Shown here: positions 30,457 to 35,647 of the stretch, in pieces
Layout of the letters: the number at the start of each line of letters is the position of its first letter
How positions within the stretch are numbered: position 1 is the stretch's first letter
Origin: a virus
IMG/VR virus record: IMGVR_UViG_3300005295_000044
Location: 1 to 35,647 of that record
Length of the DNA: 35,647 nucleotides
Direction: 5' to 3' (one strand)
The notes under the pieces: generated by a model
The model's database searches: none
What the model was told of the DNA's origin: nothing
What the model saw: only the letters and a program-made list of their open reading frames with translations
Position numbers and translations under genes: made by a program

Positions 30457-30502
30457 ACTTCCCAAACCAATAGACCCCCCCGGAACTCGTCCCCAGAAAA
30501 TA

Positions 30503-30553
30503 ATTCGCACATCTGGAACTTTGCTATGGACATATGGTTCCGAATGTGCGAAC
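30503..30553. promoter_or_regulatory. Inverted pair of operators ahead of the early operon
   Basis: ATTCGCACATCTGGAAC (30503-30519) and GTTCCGAATGTGCGAAC (30537-30553) lie in opposite orientation around TTTGCTATGGACATATG. The second, read on the other strand, matches the 29784 site at 16 of 17 positions. Binding here would cover a promoter and control the operon beginning at 30586. Confidence 0.65.
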
Positions 30554-30585
30554 CTCCCTATCACTTGAAGCAGGGAGCACGGGAA

Positions 30586-30936
30586 ATGGCGACGCTGAAA
30601 TTCTTCTACAACGGCATTAAGGGCTCGGACGGCAAGTTGCAGACGGCGCGCTACTCGGATGGCGAGCTGCTCAACCACCCGCGCGGCACGATCACGATCT
30701 ACGCGCGCCAAGGTTTCTCGGGCGATGTGGCGAAAGCCTTCGCAATCGAAAACGGCACCGACATCATGACCGACTATTTCGAGCGCGACCGCATCCGCGT
30801 TGCCCCGACGCACCCGCTCTATTCCGAAGTCAAGGCCGCGCTCGCGAAGGCCGAGGCGCGCAATGCCGCCAAGCGCGCTGATCTGCAAGCCAAGTTCTCG
30901 GCCCGCTACGACCTCGACAACGTGTGGCCGTCATGA
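30586..30936 (+). CDS. First gene of the early operon, hypothetical
   Basis: From ATG 30586, 116 residues, after a GGGAGCACGGGAA leader. The protein starts MATLKFFYNGIKGSDGKLQT, has a beta-rich middle (TITIYARQGFSGD, split) and a C-terminal charged helix with ALAKAEARNAAKRADLQAK. I do not recognise the family. Upstream frame to 30394 crosses the operators and is unlikely. As the first gene behind the operators it should be expressed early on induction or infection. Confidence 0.68.
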   Translation: MATLKFFYNGIKGSDGKLQTARYSDGELLNHPRGTITIYARQGFSGDVAKAFAIENGTDIMTDYFERDRIRVAPTHPLYSEVKAALAKAEARNAAKRADLQAKFSARYDLDNVWPS

Positions 30937-31145
30937 GCGTTTTTCGCGTCAGGTTCAAAGTCGGAGGCGGACACGTTCATTGCCGCGTGTTCGTGGCACG
31001 GTCGAAGAATACCACGTTCGCGAAGTCGGGCGACCTCTGCGTCACGAAGGGCGAAGAGTTTGAAAGCCTCGTGCGCTGTTTTAGCGGCGCGGACTTTCTG
31101 AGCGATGACGAAGATGTCGGGATGCTGGAGGCGTGTAGGTCATGA
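30933..31145 (+). CDS. Small hypothetical protein
   Basis: From ATG 30933, ATGA overlap, 70 residues. Beta-rich and basic at first (FRVRFKVGGGHVHCRVFVA), acidic at the end (SDDEDVGMLEACRS). No family recognised. Stop overlaps the next start (ATGA). Confidence 0.6.
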   Translation: MSVFRVRFKVGGGHVHCRVFVARSKNTTFAKSGDLCVTKGEEFESLVRCFSGADFLSDDEDVGMLEACRS

Positions 31146-31348
31146 ACCAGCAAGTAACCGTCTGCGGTTTCCCGGCCTGCACGTGCTCAACCCGCGTCAT
31201 GTGCCCGGTCGTGCTCGGCCATCGCACATTTGCTGATCGCGTTCGGACTTTCGCGCGCAAGTGGCGGTGGCAGAAATCGCAAGGGCTCGAACGCCTCTCG
31301 CTTCGCTTCTGGCTCTACTGGATCGTTACGGGAAGGTACCAAGGATGA
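31142..31348 (+). CDS. Small Cys-rich hypothetical protein
   Basis: A 68-residue protein with four Cys in the N-terminal third (VCGFPACTCSTRVMCPVV), a possible metal site, followed by a basic, Trp-rich second half. No family recognised. Coupled to both neighbours (TGATG/ATGA). Confidence 0.6.
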   Translation: MNQQVTVCGFPACTCSTRVMCPVVLGHRTFADRVRTFARKWRWQKSQGLERLSLRFWLYWIVTGRYQG

Positions 31349-31656
31349 ACCTCGAAGACGCATCGGCAATCGTGAACGATATGGGCTGCACCCAAACGCA
31401 GGCTCGCGCCATAAACTTCCTGATTGATAGCTCAAGGAAGAACGCTTGGGCCAACGGCATGGCGGAAACGAAGGCAGCACTTCTAGCATCGGCTCGCTAT
31501 TCGTTGGCCTTAAAGAACGCAGCGACGGAACTTGTGGACGCCGCTGATGCGTTTGTGGACGGCCACATGGGCTGCCGTGGCGCGTCGAATGTGACGCTGC
31601 TGAAAGCCATCGAAGCCGTGCGAGCCATCGTTCTGAAAGATGAACCTATCCCATGA
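31345..31656 (+). CDS. Hypothetical helical protein
   Basis: From ATG 31345 (ATGA overlap), 103 residues. Helical and Ala-rich, with AIVNDMGCTQTQARAINFL and later DAADAFVDGHMG. The upstream extension is a shadow of the previous gene. No recognised family. Confidence 0.58.
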   Translation: MNLEDASAIVNDMGCTQTQARAINFLIDSSRKNAWANGMAETKAALLASARYSLALKNAATELVDAADAFVDGHMGCRGASNVTLLKAIEAVRAIVLKDEPIP

Positions 31657-31901
31657 CCACAAGCGCGAGCGATCTGATTGCAGACGCGGAAGCCTTAGAG
31701 CACGCCGCTAGGCTTGCAGACGCCCTCATTCTCAACAGCGAGGAAGATCGTCGAGCCGTCGCCCAATATGCCGATCATTGCAGAAAGAGCGCGGCGATGT
31801 TGAGGGCGCAGATTGTTTACGACCATGCGTCTACGGATGCAGAAGCCCGTCGCGAAGAGGATGAAGCCGACACTTGGCACAAGGAAGCGAGCTGGTCATG
31901 A
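31653..31901 (+). CDS. Hypothetical acidic helical protein
   Basis: An 82-residue protein, mainly helices (LIADAEALEHAARLADALIL and later DAEARREEDEADTW), acidic. It overlaps both neighbours by 4 bases. No recognised family. Confidence 0.58.
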   Translation: MTTSASDLIADAEALEHAARLADALILNSEEDRRAVAQYADHCRKSAAMLRAQIVYDHASTDAEARREEDEADTWHKEASWS

Positions 31902-32275
31902 GTGAGACGAAGTTCACGCCGGGGCCGTGGCAGTGGGACACCTATAACGACGTGCTCGCGGAAGGCGGGATAATCGTTGCCCACACTTACGACCATCCGA
32001 CAAACGACCCTGAAGATTATCCGGCAGACCCAATCGAAAATGCGAAGGCGAGAAGCGTTTGGTACGCGCAAGCCAATGCCAACGCCCACCTGATAGCCGC
32101 CGCGCCTGATCTGTATGCGGCGTTGACCGATATGTTCGCGTTGATCGATGAGGGGTGGTTGGTCCGTCAGACGAATGAAGACCATAAGCCAGCGTTCGCG
32201 GTTCGGATGCTGCCTTTCGTCGCGCGAATGCAGAAGGCCCAAGCCGCCCTCTCTAAAGCCCGTAACGACCAATGA
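31898..32275 (+). CDS. Conserved phage early protein with NANAHLIAAAPDL motif
   Basis: From ATG 31898 (ATGA overlap), 125 residues. The beginning SETKFTPGPWQWDTYNDV and the later NANAHLIAAAPDLYAALTDM, then a helical C-terminus, are hallmarks of a very common phage early gene family of unknown function. The longer frame from 31874 is a shadow start. Role not established despite wide occurrence. Confidence 0.8.
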   Translation: MSETKFTPGPWQWDTYNDVLAEGGIIVAHTYDHPTNDPEDYPADPIENAKARSVWYAQANANAHLIAAAPDLYAALTDMFALIDEGWLVRQTNEDHKPAFAVRMLPFVARMQKAQAALSKARNDQ

Positions 32276-32349
32276 AACAGACATTCGCAGTAATTGGCTT
32301 TGTCGCTGTGATGGGATTGATTTTCTACGCTCCGCTTTGGATTCCGTAA
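32272..32349 (+). CDS. 25-residue membrane peptide
   Basis: MKQTFAVIGFVAVMGLIFYA then PLWIP*: a Lys residue and one hydrophobic span. The start overlaps the previous stop (ATGA). Function unknown. Confidence 0.5.
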   Translation: MKQTFAVIGFVAVMGLIFYAPLWIP

Positions 32350-32351
32350 GT

Positions 32352-32366
32352 CCGACCTTCGGTCGG
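32352..32366. other. Short hairpin between two membrane-peptide genes
   Basis: CCGACC-TTC-GGTCGG, a perfect 6-bp stem with a 3-base loop, lies 2 bases after the stop at 32349 and before the AAAGAAAGAAG leader of the next gene. No T-tract follows. It may pause RNA polymerase or protect mRNA. Confidence 0.5.
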
Positions 32367-32379
32367 GGAAAGAAAGAAG

Positions 32380-32475
32380 ATGGGCTGGCCTGAAGCAATC
32401 CAAAACATCGCCATGTATGGGATCGGCGCAGCGACCTTTGTGGCCACCATCTGGATCATGGCGAGGAACATATGA
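32380..32475 (+). CDS. 31-residue membrane peptide
   Basis: MGWPEAIQNIAMYGIGAATF then VATIWIMARNI*: a single hydrophobic span with a basic end. AAAGAAAGAAG precedes ATG 32380, and the stop overlaps the HNH start (ATGA). Function unknown. Confidence 0.5.
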   Translation: MGWPEAIQNIAMYGIGAATFVATIWIMARNI

Positions 32476-32795
32476 TCCATCGAACACCATTAAATCAGAG
32501 ACAGAAAGAACTTCTCTGGTCCAAGCAATCCGGCCTCTGCGCTGAATGTCGCGAGCCCTTAGAACCCGGACGCTTTGAAGACGACCATACTCTCGCCCTC
32601 ATAGATGGGGGAACGAACGAGCTTTCCAATCGAAGGCTCCTGCATCCGCGCTGTCATCGGGCGAAGTCGGCTGTGGAGCATCGTGCCAACTCGAAAGTCA
32701 AAAGGCTCAAATACGGCAAGACCAAATCGGGTCGGAAGATTGCGAAACGTGCTGACCCTTGGGGCACAGAATGGAAAGCGAGGCAATCGACATGA
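32472..32795 (+). CDS. HNH endonuclease
   Basis: A 107-residue single-domain HNH nuclease. A zinc pair CAEC (23-26), the first catalytic His in DDH (37-39), an Asn-containing stretch (TNELSNRR, 48-55) and LHPRCHRAK (57-65) with the second Cys and His form the beta-beta-alpha-metal site. The C-terminus is very basic (KVKRLKYGKTKSGRKIAKR). It could aid packaging or recombination, or be a homing-type mobile nuclease. It lies in an early operon far from the terminase, so a packaging role is less certain. Confidence 0.82.
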   Translation: MIHRTPLNQRQKELLWSKQSGLCAECREPLEPGRFEDDHTLALIDGGTNELSNRRLLHPRCHRAKSAVEHRANSKVKRLKYGKTKSGRKIAKRADPWGTEWKARQST

Positions 32796-32968
32796 TGACC
32801 GACATGGAACACAAGCGTCTGATACTCGCGCTTAAGACCGTCTCAGCCGCCTTACGTCTCGTCAAGCATGAGGCGGAGCTGGGACTGTCGAGAACGGCAA
32901 GCCAGCTCATCGACACGGCCCTGCAAGTGGCCGAAGAGGAACTAGAAGATGAGAAGTCCGACGCCTAA
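32792..32968 (+). CDS. Small helical protein
   Basis: From ATG 32792 (TGA overlap), 58 residues, almost all helix: KRLILALKTVSAALRLVKHE then a Leu/Ala-rich, Glu-rich C-terminus. No recognised family. It overlaps the next gene by 20 bases. Confidence 0.58.
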   Translation: MMTDMEHKRLILALKTVSAALRLVKHEAELGLSRTASQLIDTALQVAEEELEDEKSDA

Positions 32969-33266
32969 GGAGCAAGTCTGGGCTTGGCATCGGGCGGCGC
33001 TCGCGGGATTGCGTCCGCCCATCCATGACAGCACTCCACAAGCCGGGTTCTTCCTTACTCGGCTTGAGGCTCGTGGAAAGTTCGTTCCGGGATCAATCTG
33101 GCTTGAGCAGATCATATGCCCCGAGACGGGCGAACTGCTTGCCGATGAGCGTTACCGCGCTGAAATCCTGGGCGAAGAAATCGAAGTCAACGAGGCCTGG
33201 ATGTGGCTTTCCAAAAGGCCCATCTGCAAACTTTTCTACACCCAAAAACTAGGGGAGTTATTCTGA
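32949..33266 (+). CDS. Hypothetical protein upstream of ERF
   Basis: A 105-residue protein. WAWHRAALAGLRPPIHDSTP and a later acidic helix are visible (EILGEEIEVNEAWMWLSKR). No domain recognised. It starts 20 bases inside the previous gene and its stop overlaps the ERF start (TGATG), so it is coupled with the recombination gene. Confidence 0.58.
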   Translation: MRSPTPKEQVWAWHRAALAGLRPPIHDSTPQAGFFLTRLEARGKFVPGSIWLEQIICPETGELLADERYRAEILGEEIEVNEAWMWLSKRPICKLFYTQKLGELF

Positions 33267-33943
33267 TGCTGAAATACAGCCCACAATTGAACGAGCTGGC
33301 GAAGGCGCTGGCTATTGCCCAAGGCGCGATGGAAGCCGCCAAGAAGGACAAGAACAACCCCGCATTCGGCAAGGCGTCCAAATATGCGGACCTCGCGTCG
33401 ATCTGGGACTCGGTACGCGAGCCGCTGTCGAAGAACGGGCTTTCGGTCATCCAGTTGCCGTGCATGGATGAACAAGGCCGAGTGGCCGTGGCAACGCTTC
33501 TCATGCACTCTTCGGGGCAATGGATCGAGGCGACATACGCGCTCGCGCCGACTAAGAGCGACCCGCAAGGCTTCGGTTCCGCCATCACCTATATGAAGCG
33601 TTACGCGCTCACCGGCACGGGCGTTGCGCCGGAGGACGACGACGGCAACGCGGCCACCGCTCGCAATGGCGATGTTGCGCCACTCCCGCCGCTTGAGCGT
33701 CCCAAGCAAGCGAACGGCACGGGAACCCACGCGGACCCGAAAGCCGCTGCCGCGCAATGGTGCGAGACGGCCAAGCGGACGATTAACACCCTCGGCAAGA
33801 CCCGCGATCTGCGCCAGTGGGAAGATGCGCCGGTCAACGTCCAAGCGATGCTCCGTCTCAAGGCGGTGGATGCCGATTTGTGGCGCGAAGTCAGTCAGAC
33901 GATTGAAGAACGCTATAGCGTGTTGAGCCCGTTGAACGCATGA
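33266..33943 (+). CDS. erf: ERF-family single-strand annealing recombinase
   Basis: From ATG 33266, with AGGGGAG 8 bases upstream, 225 residues. The N-terminal pattern ELAKALAIAQGAMEAAKKDK, then YADLASIWDSVREPLSKNGL (residues 41-60) and VIQLP, followed by GFGSAITYMKRYALTGTGVAPEDDD, is diagnostic of the Erf/Rad52-like annealing family. The C-terminal part is a separate helical region. It anneals complementary DNA strands in recombination-dependent replication or circularisation. The C-terminal helices may bind a partner such as an SSB or nuclease. No partner exonuclease is seen nearby. Confidence 0.9.
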   Translation: MLKYSPQLNELAKALAIAQGAMEAAKKDKNNPAFGKASKYADLASIWDSVREPLSKNGLSVIQLPCMDEQGRVAVATLLMHSSGQWIEATYALAPTKSDPQGFGSAITYMKRYALTGTGVAPEDDDGNAATARNGDVAPLPPLERPKQANGTGTHADPKAAAAQWCETAKRTINTLGKTRDLRQWEDAPVNVQAMLRLKAVDADLWREVSQTIEERYSVLSPLNA

Positions 33944-34416
33944 GCGAATCCTTCGAGGCCATCAAGTACGCTCTACGCCAATCGAAAGACGGTGTTGTGG
34001 TCTCGTTCGTTGTGCATCCATCAGACGTGAGCCCTGCGCTCATGGCGTTGGCTGTAGGCGCGAGGGTTCAAGTCGAATGGGCCGAGATAGGCGACGATGA
34101 GAAGCCCGTTGTTAAGCCGCCGCAAGCGGCGGTTACGGAGAAGCCGAAGCGTAAATTTCATGAGATGTCGCTCGCCCAACAGTGCGCGACCCGTTGTAAG
34201 GACATTCGCTTCCACGAGTATTTACAAGAACGCTGGCCGTTCGTCTGGGAGCATGAAAACGGCAATGTCGCGAAGATCGTGCGGGAGGAGTTGCACGTCG
34301 AAAGCCGCTCTGAGTTGGGCAAGGGGAATCACGACGCCGACAACCTTTGGCGCGAACTCGAAGCCGACTACCAACAGTGGCAGACAGACCGGTTCTACGC
34401 AGAGAGCGTGCGATGA
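33940..34416 (+). CDS. Hypothetical protein, recombination-linked
   Basis: A 158-residue protein following ERF by ATGA overlap. The middle is Lys/Pro-rich (DDEKPVVKPPQAAVTEKPKR), and the C-terminal part SLAQQCATRCKDIRFHEYLQ, then ELHVESRSELGKG and LWRELEADYQQW resembles a conserved module of small proteins near ERF or RecT genes in alphaproteobacterial phages. A role alongside ERF is inferred from position. Confidence 0.62.
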   Translation: MSESFEAIKYALRQSKDGVVVSFVVHPSDVSPALMALAVGARVQVEWAEIGDDEKPVVKPPQAAVTEKPKRKFHEMSLAQQCATRCKDIRFHEYLQERWPFVWEHENGNVAKIVREELHVESRSELGKGNHDADNLWRELEADYQQWQTDRFYAESVR

Positions 34417-34853
34417 CCACTTCTTTACCCGGCCACTTGGCCGGACTTCCCCACACAAGCGAGGAAGAGGCGGTAGAGGTGATTGCTCGGGCGCTCGCTA
34501 TTGTTGATGGCCGCAATCCTGACGAGGAAACGGTACCGGCTTGGCACTCGTTAGACGACACGGCCTGCCATATGTGGCAGCGATATGAGAGTGAAGCGCG
34601 ACAACAGATGGCGCTGATAAATGCAAAGCGCGGCCAAGCGATACTATCGGCCCTCGGCTACGCAAAGCGAAGCGATGTGATTGAGGAGTGCGCGAAGCCA
34701 GTTGCCGACGCCATTGAACGGGCAAAGCTTCGTTACCGGAATTGCGACCCTGACGACACGGATACGCTTTGGGCAGTCAGCCAAACGCACAACGAGTTGC
34801 AGATTGTCGCGAAAGACATCCGCTCCCTCCCCTCCCAGAAGGATAAGATATGA
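34413..34853 (+). CDS. Hypothetical helical protein
   Basis: From ATG 34413 (ATGA overlap), 146 residues, mainly helices, with ALAIVDGRNPDEETVPAWHS and WQRYESEARQQMALINAKRG. No family recognised. The 5' coding DNA forms the hairpin CCGGCC-ACTT-GGCCGG (34429-34444), discussed among the repeats. The longer frame from 34347 is a shadow. Confidence 0.58.
   Translation: MTTSLPGHLAGLPHTSEEEAVEVIARALAIVDGRNPDEETVPAWHSLDDTACHMWQRYESEARQQMALINAKRGQAILSALGYAKRSDVIEECAKPVADAIERAKLRYRNCDPDDTDTLWAVSQTHNELQIVAKDIRSLPSQKDKI
34429..34444. repeat. Hairpin within the 5' end of the 34413 gene
   Basis: CCGGCC-ACTT-GGCCGG, followed by ACTTCCCC. The 3' side GGCCGGACTTCCC is identical to that of the hairpin at 30440-30456. 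It lies 16 bases after the ATG and may influence translation of this gene. Confidence 0.5.
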
Positions 34854-35011
34854 GCGAACTCGATTGGTTGCGCTTATTACCCGGCTATCCGTGGCTGCCG
34901 TGTCCGATCTGCAAGGGTGTTGAAGGCTGCGATCATTCATACGCGGAACGGGCTCGCGCAGCGCACCCCGGCCTACAAGCGATCCCCTCCCTGAAGGACA
35001 CAGAGAGATGA
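34850..35011 (+). CDS. Small Cys-containing hypothetical protein
   Basis: A 53-residue frame, MSELDWLRLLPGYPWLPCPI to KDTER, with CPICKGVEGCDH (C-x2-C-x6-C-x-H), a zinc-binding-like cluster. ATGA overlaps at both ends. Function unknown. Confidence 0.6.
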   Translation: MSELDWLRLLPGYPWLPCPICKGVEGCDHSYAERARAAHPGLQAIPSLKDTER

Positions 35012-35160
35012 GCGACATTGAAATCATTTGGAAATCACGGAGCGAGGAACTTGATAGGCGCGTCCAAGCCTGCGCTGACGGGACGATGGCGTTTTCAGTT
35101 CGCACGAGGCCGCAGCAGACAATCAAAGCGCATCGTAGGAACACAAAGGACACACAATGA
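35008..35160 (+). CDS. Small basic hypothetical protein
   Basis: A 50-residue frame, MSDIEIIWKSRSEELDRRVQ to KDTQ, mixed beta/helix, basic C-terminus (IKAHRRNTKD). ATGA overlaps at both ends. No recognised family. Confidence 0.58.
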   Translation: MSDIEIIWKSRSEELDRRVQACADGTMAFSVRTRPQQTIKAHRRNTKDTQ

Positions 35161-35647
35161 CAGAGACAACGGATATCTCTTTTAGACTTGAGCGCGAAGC
35201 TGTCGTCCTTGAGAGCTACAATTACCTTCAGTCAGCCGGTCTAATCCGCGAGGGACTTGCCGAACTCACCACCCTCCGCCTTTCCCTCGCGCAAGCAAAT
35301 GAACAGGTCCGCCTTGGCCGCAAGGCGCGTCTGCTCGAAGGGCAAGAGCGTTGCCCGGGTGCCTGTGAATATCGCGGACTAACGCTCGCCCTCGCGCAAG
35401 CAGAAGCGGGGATGGAACGGCTTAGAGAATTGCAACGGCAGCGCATCGTGGGCATGGCGACCGATTGCCTCCAGACAGTTCAGAAAGCCGAGGATCGCGC
35501 CGCGCAAGCAGAAGCGGGGAATAAGGGATTGAGCGCTGCGCTGAAGCGTCTGCTCGTAAAGTATGTCAATTGCGCTCGGGCTCATGGCAATGACGACGAG
35601 ACGATCAATGACTCCGCGCGCTTTGCGACAGACGCCCTCTCCGCTTC
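35157..35647 (+). CDS. Partial coiled-coil protein with internal repeats, C-terminus off the window
   Basis: The start at ATG 35157 overlaps the previous stop. The frame runs off the right edge, with 163 residues visible. It is nearly all helix with repeated LxLAQAEAG-type units: LSLAQANEQ, LALAQAEAG and AAQAEAGNKG. The repeat shows at DNA level too, as CGCGCAAGCA or CTCGCGCAAGCA near 35287, 35391 and 35501. A coiled-coil structural or regulatory protein. Function unknown. Confidence 0.6.
   Translation, partial: MTETTDISFRLEREAVVLESYNYLQSAGLIREGLAELTTLRLSLAQANEQVRLGRKARLLEGQERCPGACEYRGLTLALAQAEAGMERLRELQRQRIVGMATDCLQTVQKAEDRAAQAEAGNKGLSAALKRLLVKYVNCARAHGNDDETINDSARFATDALSA

Noticed and set aside
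1-35647. tRNA, rRNA, integrase, lysis enzyme or DNA polymerase genes
   Set aside because: I saw no sequence with the expected domains or cloverleaf layout when reading both strands. A tRNAscan or domain search could still find something I missed.

Overview
The window is part of the genome of a tailed bacteriophage, or an intact prophage of that type. It is cut at both ends inside genes. The coding sequence is GC-rich and densely packed, and nearly every junction is a stop/start overlap of the ATGA or TGATG kind. The virion gene set points to a short-tailed (podovirus-like) particle: a P22-type portal, a capsid protein of the N4 gp56 type, a scaffold-like protein, an SU10-type adaptor, a P22 gp10-like tail hub and a GNAT-fold virion protein, with no tape-measure protein. 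A GC-rich alphaproteobacterial host, perhaps Rhizobiales, fits the style of several small proteins. That host is an inference only.

Layout. Positions 1-29,057 are read leftward. In the direction of transcription this block starts with tiny membrane proteins, a Cys/His mini-protein, an HTH protein, a GIY-YIG-like nuclease/HTH fusion, a stand-alone DnaA domain IV and RusA (29.0-26.5 kb). It continues with an O-like replication initiator, an overlapping P-like gene and small genes (26.5-23.3 kb). Next come the terminase pair and portal (23.3-18.8 kb), lectin-like and fibre-like accessory proteins (18.8-14.2 kb), scaffold, capsid and decoration-like protein (14.2-11.0 kb). A cassette of two glycosyltransferase-like proteins, a methyltransferase and a membrane peptide follows (11.0-8.0 kb). 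The block ends with adaptor, tail hub, glycine-rich tail fibre, GNAT protein and internal-virion-type proteins (8.0-0 kb).

Positions 29,057-35,647 are mostly read rightward. They hold a two-repressor switch with divergent HTH genes at 29.55-30.19 kb, a lipoprotein, and a train of small early genes that includes an HNH nuclease and an ERF single-strand annealing protein. A near-palindromic operator (half-site GTTCCGAA) lies between the two HTH genes and recurs as an inverted pair in front of the early operon at 30.5 kb. One regulator therefore probably controls both.

Non-coding signals that deserve attention: (i) a 23-bp motif in leader regions at 12.85 kb and 24.14 kb, a candidate phage-specific leftward promoter; (ii) a lambda-like candidate origin, an iteron cluster beside a pyrimidine-rich tandem repeat, inside the O-like gene at 25.33-25.50 kb; (iii) a long imperfect hairpin just ahead of the DnaA-domain gene; (iv) a UUCG-loop terminator between the head genes and the glycosyltransferase cassette. 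I see no integrase, lysis cassette, DNA polymerase, RNA polymerase, tRNA or CRISPR array here. These may lie outside the window.
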